DNA of 64,000 nucleotides from Actinobacteria bacterium UBA2279 (GTDB taxonomy: Bacteria > Actinomycetota > Coriobacteriia > Anaerosomatales > Anaerosomataceae), in assembly GCA_002347365.1 (NCBI GenBank), contig DDWT01000033.1, positions 1 through 64,000 of the forward strand, given 5' to 3'. A model generated the notes under the pieces. It was not told where the DNA came from. It ran no database searches and was given only the letters and a program-made list of their open reading frames with translations. Positions within the stretch are counted from its first letter, which is position 1, and each line of letters begins with the position of its first letter. Both the position numbers and the translations under genes were made by a program. Positions 33,338-42,469 of this stretch are shown piece by piece.

Positions 33338-36196
33338 GTGTCCCTCGATCGCATCTCCATCCGCGGTGCTAGAGAGCACAACCTCAAAGGCTTCGACCTC
33401 GAGATACCGCGCGACAAGCTTGTCGTGATCACCGGCCTATCGGGCTCCGGGAAGTCCTCGCTCGCCTTCGATACGATTTACGCGGAGGGCCAGCGACGCT
33501 ACGTCGAGTCCCTCTCGGCGTATGCACGCCAGTTCCTTGGTCAGATGGACAAGCCTGATGTCGACCACATCGAGGGCCTGTCGCCTGCGGTGTCAATCGA
33601 CCAGAAGACGACATCGAAAAACCCGCGCTCCACTGTGGGCACTGTGACCGAGATGTACGACTACCTGCGCTTGCTCTACGCGAGGGTCGGCATCCCGCAC
33701 TGTCCGGTCTGCGGACGCCGCATAGAGAAGCAGACGGCCGAGCAGATCGTAGACGCGATCCTGCGCCTTCCGGAAGGCACGAAGTTCCAGGTGCTCGCGC
33801 CGATCGTCAAGGGTCGTAAGGGCGAGTACGGGAAGCTCCTCGGCGAGCTGAAAGCGGAGGGCTTCACGCGCGTTCGCGTCGACAAAGAGGTTCGCACCCT
33901 TGACGAGGAGATCGTGCTCGACAAGAAGTTCAAGCACGACATCGATGTGGTCATCGACCGTCTTGCCATCAAAGAGGGCTTGCAGAGCCGGCTCGCCGAG
34001 AGCGTGGAGATGGGACTGAAGCTAGCTGCGGGTACGGTGGTCATCGCCATCGTCCACGGCGATGAGCTCGTCTTCTCTCAGGCGCTGGCCTGCCCCGACC
34101 ATGGCTTCTCGATGGATGAACTTGCACCTCGGGATTTCTCCTTCAACAGCCCGTACGGCGCGTGTCCCGACTGTCTCGGTCTGGGTAGCCGCCTTGAGGC
34201 AGACCCGGATCTCATCGTGCCCGACGGCACGCTTACACTGGCCGAGGGGGCGATCAAGCCCTTCTCGGGCAACATGAACTACTATCCGCAGCTCGTGGAA
34301 GCTGCGGCGATCCACCTGGGGGCGGACATCGACACCCCGTGGCAGGAGTTGCCCGCGAAGGTGCGGGATGGGCTCCTCAATGGCCTCGGCGTGGAGCGCA
34401 TACGGCTCGACTATGTCACGCGCGACGGGCGCGAGACGTCCTGGTACACGAAATACGAGGGCGCTCTTGCATCGGTGATGCGCCGCTACGAGGAATCCGA
34501 GTCGGAGAATGTGCGAGAGAAGCTCGAGGAGTACATGGCGGTCATCCCGTGCAAATCATGCGGGGGAGCCCGGCTGAAGCCCGAGATCTTAGCCGTGACC
34601 TTCGGCGGGAAGAACGTCTCGCAGGTCACCGGGCTGTCGGCCAAAGACTCACTCGCATTCTTCGAGGGTCTCGAACTCACGGATCGTGAAGAGCAGATCG
34701 CGCGGCGATTGATCAAGGAGATCGTCGAGCGGCTGAAGTTCCTGGTCGACGTCGGGCTCGACTACCTGACACTCGAGCGTGGCACGGCAACGCTCTCGGG
34801 TGGTGAGGCGCAGCGTATCCGGCTTGCGACGCAGATCGGGTCCGGTCTGATGGGTGTGCTCTATATATTGGACGAGCCTTCCATTGGGCTTCATCAGCGC
34901 GACAACGCGCGACTGATCGCGACGATGGAGCGCCTGCGTGACCTTGGCAACACCGTCATCGTCGTCGAGCATGATGAGGAGACGATCCGCGCTGCGGACC
35001 ACGTGATCGACATGGGCCCCGGTGCGGGCGAACACGGTGGCGAGATCGTCTGCCAGGGAGCCCCCGCCGTGATCATGGAGTGTGCCGAGTCGCTGACCGG
35101 CGCCTACATGTCAGGCACGCGTTCGATTCCCGTCCCGGACGGACGTCGCTCCGCCGATAGGGGATACCTCCGCGTGCTCGGAGCCCGGGAGCACAACCTG
35201 AAGTCGATCGACGTGGATGTTCCGCTCGGCAACCTCGTTCTCGTCACCGGTGTGAGCGGTTCGGGGAAGTCCTCGCTGGTGGCCGACACTCTCGCGCCGG
35301 CGCTCTCCAATGCCATTCACCGCGCGCGTCAGCGCACCGGCCGATATGATCGCCTCGAGGGGCTCAGCCATATCGACAAGGTCATCACGATCGACCAAAG
35401 CCCCATCGGCCGTACGCCGCGATCGAATCCCGCCACCTACACTGGATTGTGGGACGATGTGCGGTCGCTTTTCGCATCCACACCTGAGGCGAAAGCGCGA
35501 GGTTACGCGCCTGGTCGCTTCAGCTTCAACGTGCGTGGCGGACGTTGCGAGGCGTGCAAGGGCGACGGGCAGATCAAGATCGAGATGCACTTCCTGCCGG
35601 ATGTGTACGTGCCCTGCGAGGTCTGCAAGGGCAAGCGCTACAACAGGGAGACGCTTCAGGTCACCTACAAAGGCAAGACTGTCTCCGACATCCTCGGGAT
35701 GTCGGTCGAAGAGGCGCTGTACTTCTTCACCAACATCCCGCCGATCCGGCGCAAGCTCCAGACGCTGTTCGATGTGGGGCTCGGGTACATCAAGCTCGGC
35801 CAGCCGGCCACCACGCTGTCGGGTGGCGAGGCACAACGGGTCAAACTCGCGAGTGAACTCCAGAGGCGGTCCACCGGTCGGACGTTCTACATCCTGGACG
35901 AGCCCACCACGGGTCTCCACTTCGATGACGTCCGTCAACTTCTGGTCGTGTTGCAGCGACTCGTTGACGCAGGGAACACCGTCCTGGTCATCGAGCACAA
36001 CCTCGATGTCATCAAGAGCGCCGATCACATCATCGACTTGGGACCCGAAGGCGGCGACCGTGGCGGCGAGATCGTGGTGAGCGGCACGCCCGAGCAGATC
36101 GCCGCTGAGCCCACGTCGCATACGGGCCGTTTTCTCAAGCCGGTGCTCGAGGGCCGCGGCGCCAGTGTCGAGCCGGAGCGCACGAAGGCCCCGTAG
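33338..36196 (+). CDS. uvrA: UvrABC excinuclease subunit A
   Basis: Damage-recognition ATPase of nucleotide excision repair. 952 residues, two ABC modules: GLSGSGKSSLAFDT (~31-44) and GVSGSGKSSLVADT (~639-652), signatures TLSGGEAQRIRLA and TLSGGEAQRVKLA, Walker B ILDEPSIGLH and ILDEPTTGLH. The second zinc finger is intact (CEAC…CEVC). In the first, the usual CPxC is CPDH, so one ligand is His or the site differs. The start is GTG 33338 after GAAAGGA. uvrC follows 9 nt later. Confidence 0.97.
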   Translation: MSLDRISIRGAREHNLKGFDLEIPRDKLVVITGLSGSGKSSLAFDTIYAEGQRRYVESLSAYARQFLGQMDKPDVDHIEGLSPAVSIDQKTTSKNPRSTVGTVTEMYDYLRLLYARVGIPHCPVCGRRIEKQTAEQIVDAILRLPEGTKFQVLAPIVKGRKGEYGKLLGELKAEGFTRVRVDKEVRTLDEEIVLDKKFKHDIDVVIDRLAIKEGLQSRLAESVEMGLKLAAGTVVIAIVHGDELVFSQALACPDHGFSMDELAPRDFSFNSPYGACPDCLGLGSRLEADPDLIVPDGTLTLAEGAIKPFSGNMNYYPQLVEAAAIHLGADIDTPWQELPAKVRDGLLNGLGVERIRLDYVTRDGRETSWYTKYEGALASVMRRYEESESENVREKLEEYMAVIPCKSCGGARLKPEILAVTFGGKNVSQVTGLSAKDSLAFFEGLELTDREEQIARRLIKEIVERLKFLVDVGLDYLTLERGTATLSGGEAQRIRLATQIGSGLMGVLYILDEPSIGLHQRDNARLIATMERLRDLGNTVIVVEHDEETIRAADHVIDMGPGAGEHGGEIVCQGAPAVIMECAESLTGAYMSGTRSIPVPDGRRSADRGYLRVLGAREHNLKSIDVDVPLGNLVLVTGVSGSGKSSLVADTLAPALSNAIHRARQRTGRYDRLEGLSHIDKVITIDQSPIGRTPRSNPATYTGLWDDVRSLFASTPEAKARGYAPGRFSFNVRGGRCEACKGDGQIKIEMHFLPDVYVPCEVCKGKRYNRETLQVTYKGKTVSDILGMSVEEALYFFTNIPPIRRKLQTLFDVGLGYIKLGQPATTLSGGEAQRVKLASELQRRSTGRTFYILDEPTTGLHFDDVRQLLVVLQRLVDAGNTVLVIEHNLDVIKSADHIIDLGPEGGDRGGEIVVSGTPEQIAAEPTSHTGRFLKPVLEGRGASVEPERTKAP

Positions 36197-36205
36197 GGAG
36201 GTCCT

Positions 36206-38065
36206 GTGGCCACAGAGGATCTGAAGCAGCAGCTGTCACGGGTACCCGACGGACCCGGAGTCTACCTGTGGAAGGCGACCGACGGCGAAGTCCTCTACGT
36301 CGGCAAGGCCAAATCGCTGCGCAAGCGCATGCGGCAGTATGTCTCGGGCCACGACGACCGCGAGAAGATCCCGCTGATGATGGAGCAGGTGACCTCGTTC
36401 GACTACATGGTCACCGATACCGAGGTCGAGTCGCTCATACTCGAGGCCAACCTCATCAAGCAGCTTCGCCCGCCGTACAATGTGGACTACCGTGACGACA
36501 AGAGCTACCCCTACATCGCCATCACCACCGGCGACCCGTTCCCGGCTATCAAGTACACCCGCGAGCGCAAGCGCCCCGACACACGCTACTTTGGTCCGTA
36601 CACCGACTCCCGGGCGGCCCGCGAGACCGTCGAGGTGGCGCGCCGCGTCCACCCTATCTGTCGGGCGACATGCGTCGAGTGGAAGCGCCTGACACGAGAG
36701 GGCGGCAAGCCCACCGGCAAAGCGTGCTTCGACTATCACGTGGGGAAGGGTCCGGGGCCGTGCGTGGGGGCTGTGACGCAGGAGGAGTACGCCGAGCAGA
36801 TCGGCAAGGTCGTGGCATTCCTCGAGGGCCGTCAGACCGAAGTGGCGTGCGACCTCGAAGCAGCGATGAGGGAGGCCGCCGCCGATCTGGACTACGAACG
36901 GGCTGCCCGGCTGCGCAACTCACTCGAAGCGGTGCGGACGGTCCTCGAGAAGCAGAAGGTCGTCTCGGACAGACCGCTCGATATGGATGTCATCGGTATC
37001 GAACGCGAGGAGACGATCGCCGGAGTCCATGTCTTCCTGGTGCGCGAGGGCCGCGTCTTGATCGGCAACGAATTCATACTCGACAAAGGCTTCGACGTTC
37101 CGGAGTCCGAGCTCGTCGAAGGGTTCTTGCTGCGTTACTACGGGCAGGCGTCGCACGTGCCCAAAGAGGTTCTCGTTCCCTCGTTGCCGGATTCAGCAGA
37201 GGCCGTGGGGGAGTGGCTTGGAGGGTTGCGAGGTTCGAAGGTGAACGTACACGTCGCTTTGCGTGGCGAGAAGAAGGCGTTGTCGCAACTTGCGGCCACG
37301 AACGCGCGTCATGCGCTGATGCGCTACCGGCATCGGACGCGGTATGACGAGGAGCGCACGAACCGGGCGCTGCTCGAACTCGAGAGCGCACTCGCGCTTC
37401 CCGTACCGCCGCTACGCATCGAGTGCTTCGATATCTCGACGCTGCATGGACGTCACTCGGTTGGCTCGATGGTCGTCTTCTCCGGCGGGCGGGCTGACCA
37501 CAAGGCGTATCGGCGCTTCAAGATACGCATGGAGGCCGAGGAGGCCAATGACATCGCGATGATGCGCGAGGTCCTCCGACGGCGTTTCGTCCGCGAGATC
37601 GATGGCGACACGCGATTCGCGACCACGCCCGACCTGGTGGTCGTGGATGGCGGGAAGCCACAGTTGAGCGCTGCGGTAGGTGCGATGGCCGAACTAGGCA
37701 TACGCATCCCTGTTGTGGCTTTGGCCAAGCGCGAGGAGGAACTCTATATCCCGGAATGGGATGAACCGGTGACCCTGCCCACGGGATCGTCATCTCTGTA
37801 TCTGATCAAGCGCGTCAGAGATGAGGCCCATCGTTTCGCCATCGAGTACCACCGGGAGGTGCGTGGCAAGGCGATGACAGCGTCGGTCCTCGATGACATA
37901 CCCGGCGTAGGGCCGAAACGCAAGCAGGCCCTCCTTCGGCACTTCGGTTCGCTGCGCAAGTTGCGCGAGGCGTCTGCAGAGCAGATCGCGGAGGCTCCCG
38001 GCGTCAGCGAGGCTGTCGCCGGCGACATCTTCGCAGCACTGCACCAGAACGAAGGCGCCGGATAG
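36206..38065 (+). CDS. uvrC: UvrABC excinuclease subunit C
   Basis: Makes both incisions in nucleotide excision repair. 619 residues: a GIY-YIG nuclease domain (GPGVYLWKATDGEVLYVGKAKSLRKR, ~11-36), a UVR motif around 205-240 (AADLDYERAARLRNSLEAV), an RNase H-like 5' nuclease domain (CFDISTLHGRHSVGSMVVF; PDLVVVDGGKPQL with the catalytic Asp), and a C-terminal helix-hairpin-helix pair (DDIPGVGPKRKQALLRHFGS). GTG start behind GGGAGG. Co-transcribed with uvrA. Confidence 0.97.
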   Translation: MATEDLKQQLSRVPDGPGVYLWKATDGEVLYVGKAKSLRKRMRQYVSGHDDREKIPLMMEQVTSFDYMVTDTEVESLILEANLIKQLRPPYNVDYRDDKSYPYIAITTGDPFPAIKYTRERKRPDTRYFGPYTDSRAARETVEVARRVHPICRATCVEWKRLTREGGKPTGKACFDYHVGKGPGPCVGAVTQEEYAEQIGKVVAFLEGRQTEVACDLEAAMREAAADLDYERAARLRNSLEAVRTVLEKQKVVSDRPLDMDVIGIEREETIAGVHVFLVREGRVLIGNEFILDKGFDVPESELVEGFLLRYYGQASHVPKEVLVPSLPDSAEAVGEWLGGLRGSKVNVHVALRGEKKALSQLAATNARHALMRYRHRTRYDEERTNRALLELESALALPVPPLRIECFDISTLHGRHSVGSMVVFSGGRADHKAYRRFKIRMEAEEANDIAMMREVLRRRFVREIDGDTRFATTPDLVVVDGGKPQLSAAVGAMAELGIRIPVVALAKREEELYIPEWDEPVTLPTGSSSLYLIKRVRDEAHRFAIEYHREVRGKAMTASVLDDIPGVGPKRKQALLRHFGSLRKLREASAEQIAEAPGVSEAVAGDIFAALHQNEGAG

Positions 38066-38088
38066 ACGTCCGGGTCAGTCACGCTTGC

Positions 38089-38094
38089 TATACT
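38089..38094 (+). promoter_or_regulatory. Possible -10 box before the holin-like gene
   Basis: TATACT, with no good -35 at the proper distance. It would start a transcript covering the holin-like gene and rapZ-yvcK-whiA. Confidence 0.45.
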
Positions 38095-38148
38095 TGGGCA
38101 ACTTGCGGCGATGGCCGTATTGAACGGACACATGAGGAGGGGCATACG

Positions 38149-38502
38149 ATGAAGTTCATCATGCGAATGCTTGTCTCGGCTGTTGCGTTGTTCGGCGTGG
38201 CCTACCTGTCCAACCAGGCATTGCTTCAGGTCGACACCTTCTGGCCCGCCGCCGTCATCGCGGCGCTCGTGCTCGCGTTCGCCAACGCCATCATCAGGCC
38301 GGTGGTGAAGATTCTCACGCTGCCGATCACGATACTCACGCTCGGACTGTTCGGTCTCGTGGTCAACGCCGCGATCCTGTATCTGGTCGCCGCGCTCGTA
38401 GACGGCGTACATACCACCGGGTTGTGGCAAACGATAGTCGCTGCGGTGCTCATCGCGGTAGTGAGCAGCATCGGGACCAAGCTCGTCGACAACGACCGCT
38501 AG
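38149..38502 (+). CDS. Phage-holin-IV-like small membrane protein
   Basis: 117 residues, four membrane helices (~5-25, ~30-50, ~55-85, ~90-110), with NAIIRPVVKILTLPITILTLGLFGLVVNAAILYLVA, the signature of the mycobacterial 4-TM holin superfamily IV (YvlD-like). Members are chromosomal in many bacteria and are not phage remnants; the function is unsettled. It lies 12 nt before rapZ, so it is part of that operon. Confidence 0.87.
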   Translation: MKFIMRMLVSAVALFGVAYLSNQALLQVDTFWPAAVIAALVLAFANAIIRPVVKILTLPITILTLGLFGLVVNAAILYLVAALVDGVHTTGLWQTIVAAVLIAVVSSIGTKLVDNDR

Positions 38503-38514
38503 GCGGTGGGACCG

Positions 38515-39432
38515 ATGAGAGAATCGCCTCGCGACGAGGAGGTCGACCCTGGCGTCGCCGAACGTGATCTTGTTGTGATCACCGGCATGTCGGGCGCCGG
38601 TCGTTCGGAGGCCATCCATACCTTCGAGGACCTGGGCTACTTCTGCATAGACAACCTGCCGCCGGCGTTCATCACCCGCCTGGTCGAGCTGTCCGATCTG
38701 CCCGAGAGCCGTATCCGCCGCGTGGCGGTCGTTTGTGACGTACGCGGCCGCTCGTTCTTTGCGGAGCTCAGTGCCGCGCTGGATGAGCTGGACAAGACGG
38801 GCACCCCGTATCGGGTGCTCTACCTTGAAGCCGATGACAAGACGCTCATCAAGCGCTTCATGGAGACGCGGCGTAGGCATCCGCTGGCTGAGGCAGGTTC
38901 CATCGCCGAGGGCATCGCCACGGAGCGCGAGATACTTCGTGCGATTCGTGAACGTGCGGACCACATCGTGGACACGAGCAACCTGCTGCCCCAGGAACTC
39001 AGGGCCGTCATCCGGAAGGCTTTCGCCTCGCGGAGTCAGCACGACACCCTGAATGTGACCGTCTCATCATTCGGCTTCAAGTACGGCATCCCGGTCGATG
39101 CGGACCTGGTGATGGATGTCAGGTTCCTGCCGAATCCGTTCTACGTGACCCGGTTGCGTTCGAAGACGGGTCTGGAGCGACCGGTCCGGACGTTCGTCCT
39201 CGACCGTCCTGAGACCAAGGCGTTTCTGGAGAAATGGTTCGATCTGCTCGACCTGCTGATGCCCGACTACGTTGCCGAGGGCAAGACCCACCTGCACATC
39301 GCCCTCGGATGCACGGGAGGCATGCATCGCAGCGTCGTGCTAGCGGAGCGCACCGCCGAGCATATGCGGTCGCATGGTTATGCGGTGAACGTGGCACATC
39401 GCGACATCGGCAAAGACAAGGGAGCGCGATGA
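38515..39432 (+). CDS. rapZ: RNase adapter / nucleotide-binding protein RapZ (YvcJ)
   Basis: 305 residues. N-terminal P-loop GMSGAGRSEA (Arg where E. coli has Lys, as often in actinobacteria), EDLGYFCIDNLPP, and a C-terminal domain with SFGFKYGIPVDADLVMDVRFLPNPFY and HLHIALGCTGGMHRSVVLAE. In E. coli RapZ controls glucosamine-6-phosphate synthase via small RNAs; in Gram-positives it binds nucleotides in the yvcJ-yvcK-whiA cluster. I use ATG 38515 with GGTGGG upstream; GTG 38506 is the alternative. It overlaps yvcK by 4 nt. Confidence 0.95.
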   Translation: MRESPRDEEVDPGVAERDLVVITGMSGAGRSEAIHTFEDLGYFCIDNLPPAFITRLVELSDLPESRIRRVAVVCDVRGRSFFAELSAALDELDKTGTPYRVLYLEADDKTLIKRFMETRRRHPLAEAGSIAEGIATEREILRAIRERADHIVDTSNLLPQELRAVIRKAFASRSQHDTLNVTVSSFGFKYGIPVDADLVMDVRFLPNPFYVTRLRSKTGLERPVRTFVLDRPETKAFLEKWFDLLDLLMPDYVAEGKTHLHIALGCTGGMHRSVVLAERTAEHMRSHGYAVNVAHRDIGKDKGAR

Positions 39433-40367
39433 GCGTCGGAGACAAGCGTGCGGTCGCCATCGGTGGCGGCACCGGGCTTCCACTCGTCCTCCGTTGTCTG
39501 GAGACTATGGGCTACGACGTGACCGCGGTGGTCACGGTCGCCGATGACGGTGGATCGTCGGGCGCGCTGCGACGCCAGCTCGGCATCCTGCCACCCGGCG
39601 ATATCCGCAACTGCCTTGTTGCGCTCGCTCCGCAAGACAGCGAACTTGCACGCGTGTTTCAGTACCGCTTTGCCGCAGGGGAGGGTCTGGCCGGCCATTC
39701 TCTCGGCAACCTGATCATCGCGGCACTTGTGGACATCGAGGGCGGATTCGCCGAGGCGATAGATGCTGCGGGCGAGATCATCGGTACTTGCGGACGGGTT
39801 TTGCCGTCCACGCTCGAAGACGTCGTTCTCGAGGCGCTGGACTCCACAGGGTCGCACGTCAGCGGGCAGGCGCTCGTCGCGCAGAGTTCGGGCCCGATCA
39901 TGCGTGTCTGCCTGTCACCGGAGGCTCCTTCGGCCTATCCACCGGCGCTGGATGCCATCATGGCCGCCGATGTTGTCGTGATCGGTCCGGGGAGCCTGTT
40001 CACGAGCATCATGCCGAACCTTCTTGTCGGCGGCGTCGCACAGGCGCTTCAGAATACGGAAGCCCGTGTCGTCTATGTGTGCAACGTGGCGAACCAGCGC
40101 GGCGAGACGACCGGGATGGACGCACGCGAGCATGTCGACGCTGTCATTGCTCACGGTCTTGCCGACGCGATCGACGTCGTGCTTCTGCACGACACGGATG
40201 CCTCGCCGCTTCCTGAAGGCGTACCCGCGGTGGATGGCTCCGCAGCGGTGCGCGAGCAGATCCGTACCCTTGGCATCGATGTGGTCGCACGTGATCTCGC
40301 TGACGCCGAGTTCCCGATGCATCATGATGCAGTCAGCTTGTGTCACGCCCTCGGGGAGGTGTTGTAG
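39429..40367 (+). CDS. yvcK: Gluconeogenesis/cell-shape factor YvcK (GlmR, CofD-like)
   Basis: 312 residues. VAIGGGTGLPLVLRCLE near the N-terminus, VADDGGSSGALRRQLGILPPGDIRNCLVAL and HSLGNLIIAAL are the UDP-sugar binding motifs of YvcK, which also match CofD-type transferases. In Bacillus the protein stimulates GlmS and balances carbon between glycolysis and the wall, fitting the neighbouring glycolysis genes. The ATG overlaps the rapZ stop (ATGA). Confidence 0.94.
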   Translation: MSVGDKRAVAIGGGTGLPLVLRCLETMGYDVTAVVTVADDGGSSGALRRQLGILPPGDIRNCLVALAPQDSELARVFQYRFAAGEGLAGHSLGNLIIAALVDIEGGFAEAIDAAGEIIGTCGRVLPSTLEDVVLEALDSTGSHVSGQALVAQSSGPIMRVCLSPEAPSAYPPALDAIMAADVVVIGPGSLFTSIMPNLLVGGVAQALQNTEARVVYVCNVANQRGETTGMDAREHVDAVIAHGLADAIDVVLLHDTDASPLPEGVPAVDGSAAVREQIRTLGIDVVARDLADAEFPMHHDAVSLCHALGEVL

Positions 40368-41293
40368 TGTCGTTCACGGCCGAGGTCAAAGATGAGCTCT
40401 CTCGCGTCGAGGCGAGACGGCAGTGCTGCCCGCGCGCGGAGCTCTCGGCTCTTGTGCGCGTAGAGGGCACGCTTCACTTCACAGGTAATGAGCGGTTCCG
40501 CCTCGAGATCGCCACCGAGACGGCCCCCGTGGCTCGCAAGGCCATCAAGCTTCTCCACGGACTGTTCGATCTGGGCACTGAGCTCACTGTGAGGCGATCG
40601 GTGCTCCATCGCTCCAACAACTATCTGATCACGGTGCCCTCTCAGCCCAAACTCGCACCTGCGCTACTCGAACTCGGCATCGTCAACGAGCAGCTCACCC
40701 CCGTCTACAGCATCCCGCCGTGGCTCGTGAAGCGCGACTGCTGTGCTGTCTCGTATCTGCGGGGCACCTTCCTGGGCGGCGGGTTCGTTGCCGATCCGCA
40801 CGGGGATTTCCACTTTGAGCTGACTGCTGAGACCGAGGAGATGGCCAACGATCTCGTGTCGCTCATGGAGCGGTTCGAGATGCCTGCGCGCATGACCCAG
40901 CGACGCGGCACCTATGCGGTATACCTCAAGGGTGCCGAGGCGATCGTGACGTTCCTTGCCCGGGTGGGTGCGCACCAGGCGCTGCTACGAACCGAGGACG
41001 TACGGATCATCAAGAGCATGCGCAACGACGTGAACCGACTGGTCAACGCCGAGACGGCAAACCTCGAGAAGAGTGCCAAAGCCGCGATGGAGCAGATCGA
41101 GGCCATCCGACTCCTTGCCGATACTCGGGGGCTGGAGAACCTTCCGCCTGCCCTCAGGGAACTCGCGGAGCTGCGTGTGGAGAATCCCGAGGTCAGCTTG
41201 CGGGAGCTGGGAGAGCTTGCTGAGCCACCGCTGTCGAAGTCCGCTGTCTATCATCGGATCCGACGTTTGGAAGAACTCGCGGGCGAGTTGTAG
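40367..41293 (+). CDS. whiA: WhiA, LAGLIDADG-like DNA-binding regulator
   Basis: 308 residues. An N-terminal degenerate LAGLIDADG homing-endonuclease fold (FTAEVKDELSRVEARRQCC; CCAVSYLRGTFLGGGFVADP) and a C-terminal helix-turn-helix (LRELGELAEPPLSKSAVYHRIRRLEEL). It controls sporulation septation in Streptomyces and division/metabolism in Bacillus. GTG start shares one base with the yvcK stop, after GGGAGG. Confidence 0.95.
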   Translation: MSFTAEVKDELSRVEARRQCCPRAELSALVRVEGTLHFTGNERFRLEIATETAPVARKAIKLLHGLFDLGTELTVRRSVLHRSNNYLITVPSQPKLAPALLELGIVNEQLTPVYSIPPWLVKRDCCAVSYLRGTFLGGGFVADPHGDFHFELTAETEEMANDLVSLMERFEMPARMTQRRGTYAVYLKGAEAIVTFLARVGAHQALLRTEDVRIIKSMRNDVNRLVNAETANLEKSAKAAMEQIEAIRLLADTRGLENLPPALRELAELRVENPEVSLRELGELAEPPLSKSAVYHRIRRLEELAGEL

Positions 41294-41397
41294 AGCGTTG
41301 TCCGTGATGCTATTGGCGTCATGTTTCGGTACTATGCAGGCAGGCCCCTCGGGGCCTTCTGGTACGTATGAAGAATCGTCCGAGGAGGGGGCTGCTT

Positions 41398-42399
41398 GTG
41401 ACTAAGAGAGTCGCGATCAACGGTTTCGGCAGGATCGGCCGTCTTGTGTTTCGTGCGTGCGAGAGCGATCCCGACATCGATGTCGTCGCAGTCAACGACC
41501 TCACCGATGCAGCGACACTCGCGCATCTGCTGAAGTACGACTCCGTGCACGGCAAGTTCGGTGAGCGTGTTGTGGCCACGGATGACGGATTCACTGTGGA
41601 CGGTCGTTTCGTCAAGGTGCTTTCCATGCGCGATCCGGCCGAGTTGCCCTGGGCTGAGCTCGGCATCGACATCGTGGTCGAATCCACCGGCTTCTTCACC
41701 GATGCGACCAAGGCACAGGCGCATCGTGACGCAGGGGCCAAGAAGGTCATCATCTCGGCACCGGCTAAGAATGAGGACATCACCATCGTCCTGGGCGTGA
41801 ACGAGGGCGACTATGATGCCGAGAAGCACCACATCATCAGCAACGCTTCGTGTACCACCAACTGTCTGGCGCCGTTCGCCAAGGTGCTACGTGACAGCTT
41901 CGGGCTGAAGCAGGGTTTCATGAACACCATTCACAGCTACACCAACGATCAGAACATTCTCGATCTGCCGCACAAAGATCTTCGCCGGGCGCGCGCAGCG
42001 GCGATGTCGATCATCCCTACCTCGACCGGTGCCGCGAAGGCGATCGGTCTCGTGTTGCCCGACATGAAGGGGAAGCTCGACGGCATGTCGATGCGTGTTC
42101 CTACGCCGGACGGTTCGGTCGTCGACCTGGTCGCCGAGCTGGGTACGTCCGTGACGCGTGATGACATCAACGCCGCCATGAAGGCTGCGGCGGAGGGTCC
42201 GATGAAGGGCTACCTTGAGTACTGCGAGGACCCGATCGTCTCCATCGATGTCGTCGGCAACCCTGCCAGCTCTGTCTTCGACTCGATGCAGACCATGGTC
42301 ATGGGCGGCGAGGGAACGTTTGTGAAGTGTATCTCCTGGTACGACAACGAGTGGGGCTACAGCAACCGTGTGAAGGACCTGATCAACCTGATCGGGTAG
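41398..42399 (+). CDS. gap: Glyceraldehyde-3-phosphate dehydrogenase
   Basis: 333 residues. INGFGRIGRLVFRAC opens the NAD domain, and Asp in VNDLTD favours NAD over NADP. The catalytic Cys is in SNASCTTNCLAP, with the partner His in FMNTIHSYTNDQ, and WYDNEWGYSNR is at the C-terminus. GTG 41398 is chosen because GAGGAGGGGG ends 7 nt before it; an upstream ATG at 41368 precedes the ribosome binding site. First of the gap-pgk-tpiA-gpmI set. Confidence 0.96.
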   Translation: MTKRVAINGFGRIGRLVFRACESDPDIDVVAVNDLTDAATLAHLLKYDSVHGKFGERVVATDDGFTVDGRFVKVLSMRDPAELPWAELGIDIVVESTGFFTDATKAQAHRDAGAKKVIISAPAKNEDITIVLGVNEGDYDAEKHHIISNASCTTNCLAPFAKVLRDSFGLKQGFMNTIHSYTNDQNILDLPHKDLRRARAAAMSIIPTSTGAAKAIGLVLPDMKGKLDGMSMRVPTPDGSVVDLVAELGTSVTRDDINAAMKAAAEGPMKGYLEYCEDPIVSIDVVGNPASSVFDSMQTMVMGGEGTFVKCISWYDNEWGYSNRVKDLINLIG

Positions 42400-42413
42400 A
42401 GAACACGCAAGAC

Positions 42414-42443
42414 GACGGCCGGGCGGCGAATCGCTCGGCCGTC
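42414..42443 (+). terminator. Stem-loop between gap and pgk
   Basis: GACGGCCG (42414-42421) pairs with CGGCCGTC (42436-42443), followed by TTCGTG. The weak tail suggests partial termination or mRNA processing, keeping gap expression above that of pgk. Confidence 0.45.
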
Positions 42444-42469
42444 TTCGTGAATGAGGAAAGGTATCGCTC

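Noticed and set aside
38149..38502. Holin-like protein as evidence of a prophage
   Set aside because: This holin-IV family is chromosomal in many bacteria, and no other phage gene is present.
41342..41357. AGGCCCC-TC-GGGGCCT inverted repeat before gap
   Set aside because: The loop is only 2 nt and no T-run follows; it cannot fold well as a terminator and lies too close to the gap ribosome binding site for a confident call.
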